Positions 24,567 through 34,878 of a stretch of DNA of 64,000 nucleotides are shown here, piece after piece. A program made the translations under genes and the position numbers. Source of the DNA: Selaginella tamariscina (taxonomy: Eukaryota; Streptophyta; Lycopodiopsida; Selaginellales; Selaginellaceae); the NCBI GenBank assembly GCA_003024785.1, contig PUQB01000131.1, forward strand, positions 248,001-312,000, written 5' to 3'. The notes below the pieces were generated by a model, which was not told where the DNA came from, made no database searches, and saw nothing but the letters and a program-made list of their open reading frames with translations. Each line of letters starts with the position of its first letter. Position 1 is the stretch's first letter.

Positions 24567-24920
24567 TTGCTACCTGAACTTTACTGCCCCAGTGCTTGGA
24601 AGTCTCCTGACACATTCAATCTTAGTAGGTTTCAGAACTCCAAGATGGATGTTCAAGGGCAGCACTTTGAACTGCTTCCGTTTGGTTATGGCAGACGTAG
24701 CTGTCCTGCGGTCCAAATGGGCCTCCTTATGGTTCAGTTAACTCTTGGAAGCTTGCTGCATACTTTCGACTGGGAACTTGCGGATGGGAACAATCCAAGG
24801 GAGCTTAACATGACGGCCAAGTTCGATGCCACGCTCCCAATGGCCTCCTTGAAACCGATTCCATCTCTACGTTTAGACTGCCACCTTGAAACGAAAAATG
24901 TACTGCACTATGAAAAATAA
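24567..24920 (+). pseudogene. Cytochrome P450 C-terminal exon fragment
   Basis: The open frame covers the last 110 residues or so of a plant P450: the AW..PDTF..SRFQ meander region, the heme-binding loop FELLPFGYGRRSCP with its cysteine, the L-helix (MGLLMVQLTLGSLLHTFDWE) and a typical tail (ATLPMASLKPIPSLRL). The heme loop fits F..[FL]PFG.GRR.CPG except that the final glycine is alanine, as in several plant families. Nothing upstream encodes the I-helix (AGTDT) or K-helix (ExxR), and AT-rich sequence begins right before it, so this is a displaced terminal exon, not a working enzyme. The frame itself is unbroken, suggesting recent origin or a far upstream exon outside what I can join. Confidence 0.8.
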
Positions 24921-25790
24921 AGTGAAATTTTTATTATAGAATATCCTTCCAAAATACAAGCATCATGTACACATAATTTGAAATACATACATACATAATA
25001 TTTTACGTTTGTAGTTATGTGTATATATGTTATATTTAAAATGAATTTATTATTGTTATAATTTAATTATGTGTTGGATGCAATTATTATATTCATATTA
25101 AATTTTTTAATATAACTACAATTAACATATAATATAATAAACATATATAAAACGTATAAGCCAGCTCGCACCCGCAGTTAACATTAAGTGTACAAAATGG
25201 ACATAAATTTTGATTTAAAATATTTGCTTTTATCAAAATTAATTTTTAACCATTAAAATATTTTAAAATCTGAAATATTCTAGTAATATCATATGTTTAA
25301 GGTCAATATATCATAAGCATTATACATATTTACGATCCAATTTATAGAAAAACTTTTAAAAAATAATAAATGCTCCTCATTTAAATATTCAACATATGTA
25401 TACTTTATTATATTTACGTATGTAATATGTTGAACTTATGTATTAAAATGAAATTATTGTTTTGAAGTGAATATAATAATTATGTTTAGAAATAATCATT
25501 CTATAATATTGTAATAATTTAATATTTATACACATTTTTGTAATATAATATTATATATAAATTGTGAAACATGATTGTAATATAATATTATATATAAACT
25601 GTAAAACATGATACACACACATACATATTAATAATGTATATATATAGCGTACCCAAATGTATATGTATAGCTGCGAAGCATCATTTATAAGAATATATAA
25701 TTAAATATTGACGTTATATAATGAATATAATCAATAATGTAAGTTTGTAGAATATGAATTATATATATATATATTTATAAATGTGTATAT
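24921..25790. other. AT-rich spacer
   Basis: No gene seen. A 34-bp block (GTAATATAATATTATATATAAAYTGT...AACATGAT) is repeated in tandem at about 25539-25611. Confidence 0.6.
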
Positions 25791-25879
25791 TACCATAATA
25801 TGGAAATATTATCTGGACTTTACTCTTTTTTAAACAGAATTTATGTGGCCGTCAGATGCATGGGCGCGCCAGCTTGGCT

Positions 25880-28310
25880 TTTAACCCATGTTTCCCGTGG
25901 GATGTACGGTTTGAGATTTTTACAGCATAATAAATATGGGAGACCGAAATGGAATGCTACTTGTTCGAGGTATTGTGATTTTGGAGGACCCACTTAGACA
26001 CACCCCAACCGAACAACCACACCAGTCAAGCAGGCTCAACCCAAGCCCAGTGGTAGAATAGACCGAAAACCCTATAGTAGCCCCGACCTCAACCGCGAAT
26101 ACCACAAACACAGCTGATTAGAGATCAGCTCTAGAAGCGGGGGGGGGAAGCTCCGGCGAGGACACTCCCTAATAAAAGTAGGGCGCGAAGTCCTAGATGT
26201 GGGACACACGGGATTGATGGCAAAAAGCTTTGGTAGGAAGGGACCAACAGGCAAGGCTCTACATTTAGGACCACCACCAGGTACCATCAAGGTCACAACA
26301 AACGACAATGATGGACAAGCACTACAACGGATAGCCGACAGTAGCTGCTTTGGGCCAAACATCCACCTAGACGGAGCTCAGTCCTAGGCACCCCGGGGCA
26401 AGGTAGCCAACATGACAGGGAACCCCCAAGGAAGTGCAATAGGAAGGACGGCACGGTCAGAAAGAGGATCTTCAAACACATGTGTGGCCAGCTCATAGGG
26501 TCACATGGTCCACGAGGATGGACCGCACGCATGAGGCACTTACTACAAAGGCAATGATGGTCGGACGGCACCATCATTGCGTATCTAGGTGCAGGGATAG
26601 TCACGCCAGTCACCTCAAAGGACGTCATGAGGACCACACGTCACCTATACTCAGGAAGGAGGTGTATAGTGCATACTTCCACTACCATGATGACAGATTG
26701 GACAGAGAAGAACAGGCCAATGGTGATCCAAGAGATTTGTGTGTCCATTGAGGGCCAGGAGCAAACAGTGAAACTCGTGTCGCCCTAGGTAATCCAGGTT
26801 AAAAGAATTGATTGGTCGACCCGACATTCGGCGGGTTAGGAGATAGTTGCATCTGGACGAGTTCTTCGACCTTCCATGGGGGAAAGTGCAAACCCCGGGA
26901 TTCTCTGAGAAGGCCAAATAATTTATCTAGTCCATAGAACTGGTAGCTAGCTAGATCGGGCACTGGGGGATCCAATTCCATGTGGATGGGAGCGCAGTCT
27001 TCCGCATTATGTTTAACAAACTAGTGATAGTCTTCCGACTACCGGGGGATGGACTCACATTAGAAGAATTATCAGAGACAGAGCCACAGAAGCCTGCCAC
27101 CACAGGTAACCATGCGCTACGGGGCATACAAGTAAAGGAGGAAGCAACCAAATTCATAGCACTAGTGGCCTTCATGTTCACGGGAAGAATGGGGAGACAA
27201 ATCACTAGGCGGTTGGTAAACGACCTTTATAGGGCTTGGGAAGGAGTCACGGTAAATTGGGTAGACTGCCTTAAGCAATACTTGGTTCTGGCTCTAAACA
27301 GTGGCATCCACGGAGTTCGGACCGGGACCGAGTGAAGACTTTTCATGGTCAACCATATCGCTATCATGACTGCAGGTTTGTTTGGCCGAACTACAGTTAG
27401 AGCACCACAGCTCCAAACAAGAGAGGAAGAGCAGATTGAATAAGTCAGGACAGCTGTAAGGAGCAGCCAGGACCCCGGAGTCGACAGAGGAGCATGCGAG
27501 AGGTAGCCCCCCTCTTGACCAGGAACCACCTAAGCATTGGATGTTGGAACTTATACATGCAGTTCCCTTGGTTGTGGGACCCCTGTTATTACTAGAATCC
27601 CCATCAGAAATACCAAAACGATCAACCATGCCATGCTAGGGAGAAATGGAGGGCGAGTCCGAGGAAAAGTCAAAGGTTACTTACCAACATTTCCATGCTG
27701 ATTGTCGGTGGGCCTCAACAACTTACATCAAGCTCGTGGAGGAAGCAATGGTGGCATATAATGACCTCGATCTCTTAGCCATGGCAAAAGAACACAATGC
27801 CATAGTAGCTAAGCTTACTAAATGATGATAGAACGCACGTGAGGGCACCTAAGAAACTAAGGGACTGCTTTGCCAAGGAGGCCGACTGTGTAGGGTAGTA
27901 TTGAAGGGGAAGAAGGACACCTAGGAACTCTGGAGCGAGAGAGTAATGAAATTTTGTAGGTTACAAGGTGAGTGCAATACCCTCCAAGGGCTCCTAGACC
28001 ACCACTAGCACACCCGCAGCCAGGCCATAGCAGAGAAAGAATGGCAAATTATCGAACTTAGGACTCAGATTGAGCAAAGGAGTAGGGAGTTCGAAGAAGC
28101 TAGAGCAGAGCTAGTGGTGGTCAGGGAAGAATTGCACCAAAAGACTCAACTCACAAGGGCCAGAACCACAATTATGGCTGACCAGGAGGAACCCTACCCG
28201 GAGGGCTGGAGGCGAGCGTTGCCTTACAGCCAAGCACAGAACAAGAGCACCAGCTCACCCGAGAAGCAGGACCCACCACAAACGACTACCACAGAATAGT
28301 GGAGCACACT
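25880..28310 (+). mobile_element. Decayed retrotransposon internal region, gag-like coding remnants
   Basis: This GC-rich block has plus-strand open stretches that do not join well. The clearest are about 27640-27825 (KLVEEAMVAYNDLDLLAMAK) and 28020-28300 (EKEWQIIELRTQIEQRSREF and EEARAELVVVREELHQKTQ), both strongly helical and charged, ending just before an LTR. The stretch near 26970-27300 is also open but unrecognised. I see no catalytic motif of reverse transcriptase, RNase H or integrase. It is probably the internal part of the element whose LTR starts near 28310, but this is an inference from composition and position. Confidence 0.45.
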
Positions 28311-28530
28311 CGACAATAAACCCAATGCTATAGGCATGATCTGTCAAGAGAAACAGACTAGTGAGAGAGTCCCACATGTACCTAGGGTCTAGCACTAGCC
28401 GACCCACTATATAAGAAGGAAGGTTGGTAGTGGGTCGGGGTCTTTCTAGTCCATTTTCATCTTGTATCTTGCTCCACCTTCTAGGGCAGCTTTGTACTCA
28501 GGCATGCAATATATATACTTACATACTTAT
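28311..28530 (+). repeat. LTR-like repeat, plus orientation
   Basis: Contains AATGCTATAGG, CCTAGGGTCTAGCAC, a TATA motif (CCCACTATATAAGAAGGAAGG), GTAGTGGGTCGGGG and CATCTTGTATCTTG. The reverse complement of each block occurs in the same order at 29620-29825, so these are two copies of one LTR in opposite orientation. Confidence 0.75.
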
Positions 28531-29619
28531 GTTCCTTTATCCCACCACCTCTCTCGTTACTCTCCTCACGCTCCGCTTCTGGCCCAACAACGTACTAAGG
28601 TTCTTCCAAATGAGGCTCTTCCTCCCCTTTTTTGGGCATCCACAGTCCACTTGCCTTACCCTGCTGGCCCTGGGTTTCCTCCCTTGCATCGTTGGCCACG
28701 TAGAACCTCCAGCTCTCATCCCATGTCACTACCTGTGTTGTCATTGCCACCTCGAGTTTCTTGCCTCCAATATAGGCATTCCCTTTGTTGGGGTTCTTCT
28801 GCGTGAGGTCTCATCACTTGGGGGTACTTGTCGAATACGGGTTTAGCTCTTTGGTGTGGGGGTTCATCGTAGTTATCACTTTCACCTACATCGAAAAGGG
28901 GTGGAGGGCTTCCATTGTCCTATCATTTGTCCCACTCTGCATCATAGGCCATTGCTAGGCGAGATTGCCCGTCCAGGTGTTGCTCATTCCCACATGCTCC
29001 TACATCTGGGATTTTATCAAGATGTGCTAGGGGTTCTTCATACCTTGCAACCGACTTCGATGGTGTTGTGCTGGGTTTTTCGCTTCTCAAAGATTCAGCC
29101 ATGTGGTGTTTGTGTTGTTCCCTCAAACATGCGAGACTGGGGCTGATTGTGGCATTCGGGGTACCTCCTTGCCCTCCATAGCTTCTCCCAACCAGCTCGA
29201 CGCATTCGCCTAGCAAGCTGGTACTCACTAATCTTTAATTGTTCAAACGAGTTAATCCGACTCTTTGATCCCTCTCCGGGCCGCAACTCTACTTGCTACG
29301 GTGAACTCCATCCAAGTTTAATTAATATTTCTCTGCGGTTGTCACAAATGGTCATTGGGGATTGCACATGCTAGATGTGGGTAACTTATGTAGCCTCGGT
29401 GGTCCAGGATGTTGTTACCAATGCACAATCTTGGGGGTCTATGCCAATGGGTCGGCCTTTACCTCGGATGATGCAGAAATGTGTGGTGGTGGCTTCTACC
29501 AGACGCCACGAGGGTCAGTGTATAGGTGGGTAGGAGTTCCTTAGGGTAGGGCTACTGCTCGGAAGGATACAGTCAGATGAGAGAGGAGAGAGAAGAGGAA
29601 GATTTGGTGGGAGTCACGG
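28531..29619 (-). mobile_element. Internal sequence between two convergent LTR copies
   Basis: About 1.1 kb separates the inverted LTRs. On the minus strand it encodes broken gag-like pieces, for example ARRMRRAGWEKLWRARRYPE and SEKPSTTPSKSVARYEEPLA, downstream of the minus-oriented LTR as expected for gag. No enzymatic domain is visible. Confidence 0.45.
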
Positions 29620-29825
29620 TAGATAGAAGATATATATATATATTGCCTGTCAAGATACAAGATGCCCCCTTCCCTAAGAAGACGGACTAGAAGGACCCCC
29701 GACCCACTACTCACCTTCCTATTTATAGTGGGTCGGTTGTGCTAGACCCTAGGTTCAGGTGGCACTCCCCTACTGGCCTACTGCCCTGTGACTGAGTCAT
29801 GTCCTATAGCATTCATGCGCCTCCC
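29620..29825 (-). repeat. LTR-like repeat, minus orientation
   Basis: On the minus strand this reads GAATGCTATAGGACATGA, CCTAGGGTCTAGCAC, CCCACTATAAATAGGAAGG (TATA), GTAGTGGGTCGGGGG and CATCTTGTATCTTG, collinear with 28311-28530. A (TA)n tract near 29632 corresponds to ATATATATA at 28509. It abuts the Ty3/gypsy LTR end at 29852. Confidence 0.75.
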
Positions 29826-29851
29826 TTATGCGTGTTGTCCTGCGTACCTTG

Positions 29852-30095
29852 TGTCACGACCTTGTTCAAAGGGTGAAACCTTGAGAACAAGGGCGAAACC
29901 TTTGAGCTGAAAGGAGGAGATTGTATTCAAGAAAGAATGAATACAAAATGAAATAAGGCCGAAGACTAGTGTTGAATGATTTTGAGAAACCTGGAACTGG
30001 AACTCTGTTATATAACTGAGGAACCTGACTTCTGACCACGAACAAGCTTGGAGACAAGAATTACAGCAAACTCGAACTCATGTTCACCAGCAACT
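29852..30095 (-). repeat. 3' LTR of the minus-strand Ty3/gypsy element
   Basis: On the minus strand the segment has a TATATAAC motif, a CTTGAATACAATCTCC stretch near its end and closes with AACAAGGTCGTGACACA, typical of Tf1/Tcn1-type LTRs. It lies directly after the integrase region. I could not find the matching 5' LTR beyond 33 kb, so the element is truncated or its left end is too diverged. Confidence 0.55.
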
Positions 30096-32990
30096 GTAAC
30101 CAGAGGAGGTGGTGGAAGAAGTCAATTGGGTTCAAAAGGAGCATGATAAGGCTCCAACAAAGAAACATGGAACACGAGATGGATTCGGATGGTTGGTGGA
30201 AGCTCAAGATGAAACGTCACATCAAAGAGTCTCTCGATGATGCAAAATGGGCCCAAGCATTGATAGTCCAGCTTGTCACAGGGACGTGTGGTTGGCCAAT
30301 GACGCTAGAGGAGCCACACTTGGTCACCAATTGTGAATGCTGGAGGAGAGGAACGGGAATGATCAGCAGCTTGTTGTTACAAATCTCGAGCGCGTTGAAG
30401 ATGATGTAGGACCAGCGAGGATAAACACCAGAGAACGCGAAAAATGGCGACACACTTATGGATGAGTGTGCCGTGTTGTTGTACGCGAACCCGAGGAGAT
30501 CGACCCAATCATCTTGCAAATGAGAAATGAAACACTGGAGATATTGTTCTAGAGTCTAAATTGTGCGCTCCGTTTGGCCATCTTTTTCAGAATGATGTGC
30601 AATAGACAGCTTCCTAGTGATACGTAGTCGATCTAGGAATCTTTGCCAGGATGCCAAAGTGAACTGGGGACTTTGATCAATGACAAGTTCATCAGGAAGA
30701 CCATGAAGATGGAACACCTTTTGATACACCAGATCTGCAGCATCAAGACCCTAACATGTCTTGTTGCAAGGAACAAAGTACGCCATCTTAGAGAACCAAT
30801 CAACAATGACTAGGACAGCATCAAACCCTTTAAAAGGCGGTAAATCAATGAGAAAATCCATGGTGATGGAGGACCATGGCTGCTAAGTAATAGGAAGAGG
30901 CTGTAGTAGTCCAATCGGTCGATGATGAGGAAGCTTTGTACGCTAGCACGTGTCACAAGATCGCTCAACATTGAGGCCACCAGAACACGCGCTTGTACTA
31001 GCTCGATCGTCTTCCGAATGCTAAAATGTCCGCAGCTGTGTTGTCATGGCAGTGTTGGACAGCTCGCAACCTCAGTTCTCCGTCCGGAACATAGATTTGG
31101 ATGTGGTGGTACAAAACCCATTATGAAGATGGAAAGCAGCATAATCTCGTAGTTGTGACCCTGAAGACAATGGCTGAACTCGTCGAACATGTGCAAGGAC
31201 ATCACGAGCAAACTCGTCTTGAGGGAGATTTCTCATTTAGATCCAAAAATGAAGTGTCAACTGGAGCAGAAGAACGTTTACCAACAACTGGTCGGAGCTC
31301 AGATGACTTGTTCTTGTTGATCAAATCGGATTTCACCTGGTACTGGAGCTAGGTAACTGCGACGAGATAAGGCATCTGCTTTGCCATTTAGACGACCGGG
31401 ACGATGAATAATCTCGTATCAAAGGGACAAAGACTGTGCCCATCGCGCCTGACGTCGATTGAGAACTCGTGCTGTTGCCCAGTACTGGAGGTTCTTGTGA
31501 TCACAATACACCTTAACCACATGCGGGGAACCTTCAAGGAATCTGTGCCACTCCTCAAAGGCATCGATGACGCCAATAGCTCCTTGTTGTAGACATCGTA
31601 GTTGATCTCAGGTGCAGTGAACTTGCGGGAATGGAAAGCAATGGTGATGATCTGGACCTTCCTGGGACAACACTCCACCAATGGCGAAGTCAGAGGCATC
31701 AGCTTCCACGAAATATGGCTTCGCAGGGTCAGGATGGATAAGAACAGGTGCCGAGGTGAACGCCTTCTTTAGGAACTCGAACGCCTCCTCAGCCTCAGAG
31801 GACCAGACAAATGGAACATCCTTGCCAGTCAACTTCGTCAATGGCAATGCAATCTTGGAGAAATCCCGAAACAAACGTCGATAGAAGTTTGCAAACCCGA
31901 GGAAACATCGAACATCACGAACATTTGATGGTCTCTCCCACTCCAATACAGTCCGGACTTTTGCAGGATCCATGTGAACACCTTCAGCTGAAAATGTACC
32001 CCAGGAACTCGACAGACTGACTGAAAGAGCACTTCTCCAACTTGGCAAACAAGTGGTGCTTCCGGAGCCTCTCCAAGACTAACCGTACATGCCGTTCGTG
32101 TTCTTCTCGAGTCTTGAAAATATCAGGATGTCGTCTAGGTACATGATGACAAACAAATCCAAGAAGTCCCAGAAAATATCGTTAGCCATGTGCTGGAAAC
32201 AGCAGTGCATTTGTCAGGCCGAACGGCATTACTACGTACTCGAAATGTCCATGTACGGAATGTTTTTCCACTCGTCCCCTTCTCGAATTCGGATGAGATT
32301 GTACTCCTCTTAAATCGATCTTTGTGAAATACGGGCACCAGAAAGACGTTCGAGCATGTCGGAGACGAGCGGAGAGGATACTTGTTTGCCTTATTCAGAT
32401 CTCGGTAGTCCACCACGAGCCGACTTCCATCCTTCTTGGAAACAAAGAATACTGGAGCACCAGCCGGTGATCGCGAATGACGGATAAATCCGGTGACAAG
32501 ATTCTCCTCAAATTTCCAACTCTGTTGGTGAAGACCGTAAATGGGACCGGAGGACGGCTGCTTACCCTCAACGAGATCGATAGGACAGTCGTACTCACGG
32601 TGTGGTGGCAAGGCAGAAGCTTTTTTTTTCGAAGACGTCTGAAATCGGCATACTGCTTTGGTAAGGCAGAGAGAACAGAAATCCTTAGCAGAGCAGGGAT
32701 AGACTTGATCGCGAACACGGATGCTGGGTCATGTCGGCTATCTTTCTTGAACTGCTTCAAGGTGATATGCGAGACTTGAAGTGGAGGAGGAACTGGAACA
32801 GGATCGGAATCAAAGAGTGTGGCTGGAGTTGAAACAGTGGGAAACTGTTCATGAAACGTTCTCTTCCAACCAGGATCCACCAACTCGATCCATGGCAAAC
32901 CAAGGATAATCGTAGAGTCTGGAATACAACATTGAAGGAAATGTTGCACACAGCACCGCAAGCAACGACCTCAACGAACTCTGTCATTTA
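30096..32990 (-). mobile_element. Ty3/gypsy (Tcn1/Tf1-like chromovirus) pol remnant
   Basis: Minus-strand order is: protease tail with ILGLPWIELVDP (about 32.9 kb); reverse transcriptase from [12 protein letters not shown] and [16 protein letters not shown] to [16 protein letters not shown] and the YLDD catalytic box (about 32.13-32.14 kb); VLEWERPSNVRDVRCFLGFA and LTKLTGKDVPFVW; RNase H-like FVEADASDFAIGGVLSQ and [20 protein letters not shown]; integrase with DFLIDLPPFKGFDAVLVIVD, GLPDELVID, DGQTERTI and GFAYNNTAHSSI. The phrasing resembles fungal and non-seed-plant chromoviruses. The copy is dead: several frame shifts, three TAG codons at expected Gln positions (30556, 30751, 30883) and TGA at an expected Arg. 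I saw no chromodomain or gag. Confidence 0.88.
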
Positions 32991-33017
32991 TTACCGCTCC
33001 AGATTTAATCTCGTCCA

Positions 33018-33395
33018 TCAACCCGTACAAAACCAGGAGTCTTTAAAGGATGTAGATGAATCCCGTGCTTGACGCAAAATTGTTAGAGTTTTTACCTGGT
33101 GCCACAAAGGCGGCTTGCCAGGTGCCAACCCTGGAATCCCCTCTTTGAAAACCGCACGGAATCTGGTAAAGTAACCCGTATTAGGAACCCAAACCTTAGG
33201 AACTTGAGCCCCTAGCTGACCAAGTCCACGAACAAGGCTCACCTTGTGAATCAGGACACGTAGACTAGCCGAGTTACAGGTATCGTTCCTAGCTTGGCGT
33301 GGTTGAGGCGGCCGGAGCAAGGCCTCAACCACTAGTTCTGTGGAACGTGAACTCGGGCAATGCCTTTTGAGCATGCGAGTAGGTTTTTGGGCCAA
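33018..33395 (-). other. Open reading frame of unknown origin at the gypsy element border
   Basis: About 125 codons are open, including VLIHKVSLVRGLGQLGAQVP and VWVPNTGYFTRFRAVFKEG. I recognise no domain. It lies where the gypsy gag or the host element should be and may be gag-derived. Codon use is GC-rich like the surrounding element sequence. Confidence 0.25.
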
Positions 33396-34200
33396 GGAAT
33401 TTGACTAACTCCTTGGAAGTAACATACTTCCATCACAAAGGCGTGATCCTGCCAACGATAAGAATAGTCTAACCCAAAGGTGGGACATACTCATGTCATG
33501 TGGAAATTAAGGCGGCACAATAAAGGGCTGCGCCTTGACGACACATGCTTAACTTGCACCAGTAGGAGGTTAACGAGCTCTCTTTTGAACTCAGGAAGCC
33601 TCACTACATATACTCTACCTTATTTATGTGATGAAACCCCCCCCCCCGTTTTCCTACATGAGTAAGTGGGCTGGAACGGAAATGCTAGCCTTAAAGAAAA
33701 TGAGTTGTCCTAACCTAACCCTAAACCTAACCCCTAGGGGGGAGTATTAGGGCGTGGGGTTAGGGCAACCCTAGGGGTGTCCCTAACCCTTTTGACAAGC
33801 TATACCTTGCAGAAAAACCCTAACCTGGAACGTCAAAATTGGGGGCAAAACGGGGGAGAGTTTTTCTAGAAGGTAAGTTCTAGCTTCACCTAGAGTTTCC
33901 TGCAAATACCTAATGACACCCGGCCAGACCATCACTAGATACCCAAGTGCACTAAGTGGGTTTGTTTCCTACTACATCTAGGATTAGTCACACAACTTGG
34001 TAGGTAACAACAGTCAAACCCCAAAGTAAAGGGTTGAGTCATAGTAAAAACTATGACACACTCCCCGCCTTTGAAAATGTCAACATCCTCGTGACGTCTA
34101 ACTCCAAGACTAAACTAGGTTAGGAAAAATTAACTAAAAACTAATGCTAATCACTCTATGCGGAGTCAGTAAAAAGTTCACAAGTTTTATTACCCCCTTG
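33396..34200. mobile_element. Element border with telomere-like repeats and inverted copy of the 20.84-kb end
   Basis: The segment has a run of 12 C (about 33640), CTAACCTAACCCTAAACCTAACCCC (about 33711-33737) and GGCGTGGGGTTAGGGCAACCCTAGGGGTGT, whose reverse complement matches 20838-20872 over about 32 bases. This places an LTR or terminal segment of the same family in opposite orientation, enclosing about 13 kb. Confidence 0.5.
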
Positions 34201-34503
34201 CATTACGCGAAGCCAAGTACTTCAGAACCGTCGTTCACTGAGCGACAACTCAACTGCCGGAGGCACCACCTACGACAAGAAGTCACTTAGAGACCTTTTG
34301 CACGTTTGCAAAAATCTGTCACCCAACACAAACAACAAGTTAGTTAATTTCTTTTAAGTTAACTAGAATTTATATCGGAGGCCTCTAATTAAAGTTGTAT
34401 GTTAGCCCCTAGGTTAATAAGAAATAAAGGTTCACTTTATTTCTCATCATCATTACTCAAAGAACTATAGGATGCAGGCTTTGTTCTGGAAGGTTTATAG
34501 GGG

Positions 34504-34878
34504 ATGGTAGGAAGAGTAGATGAGGGTCAGACACCATCGCCACCACGTGGAGCTGGATCTACAACAATTCCACCCTTCGAAGGACGCATGGTCCGGACTC
34601 CAACAAAAATGTCTAAGGAACAAAAGAAGAATTTTCACAAGGCCAAGATGTTTTTAGGTCATGTGAGAAATGTTGAAGTGACAGTTAGAGAACGGAATGA
34701 GGCTTTCGTTGTGTCGGTAGGAAATGACTCTACAAAGGTAACCATCAGTACTTATCCTACATGCAGTTGTTCTACTTTTCAGAAGAGCAAAAGTTGGAGC
34801 CCATGTGTACACATGTACTTTGTTTACAACCATGTACTTGGTTTGAACCCATACATCACATACTTTCTACAAAGGTGA
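34504..34878 (+). pseudogene. SWIM zinc-finger fragment, FAR1/MULE transposase-like
   Basis: The open frame reads VEVTVRERNEAFVVSVGNDS, then TYPTCSCSTFQKSKSWSPCVHMYFVYNHVLGL. The C-x-C-x(n)-C-x-H spacing is the SWIM zinc-binding signature found at the C-terminus of Mutator-type transposases and the FHY3/FAR1 regulators derived from them. No upstream DDE catalytic domain or WRKY-GCM1 DNA-binding domain is seen, so this is the tail of a degraded copy. Confidence 0.5.

Noticed and set aside
26072-27629. Several minus-strand open frames of 90-115 codons.
   Set aside because: They overlap plus-strand element remnants in GC-rich DNA where long chance frames are expected, and carry no family motif.
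33711-33737. CCCTAAACCTAACCC as a telomere.
   Set aside because: It is a short, imperfect interstitial tract at a retrotransposon border, with ordinary sequence on both sides.
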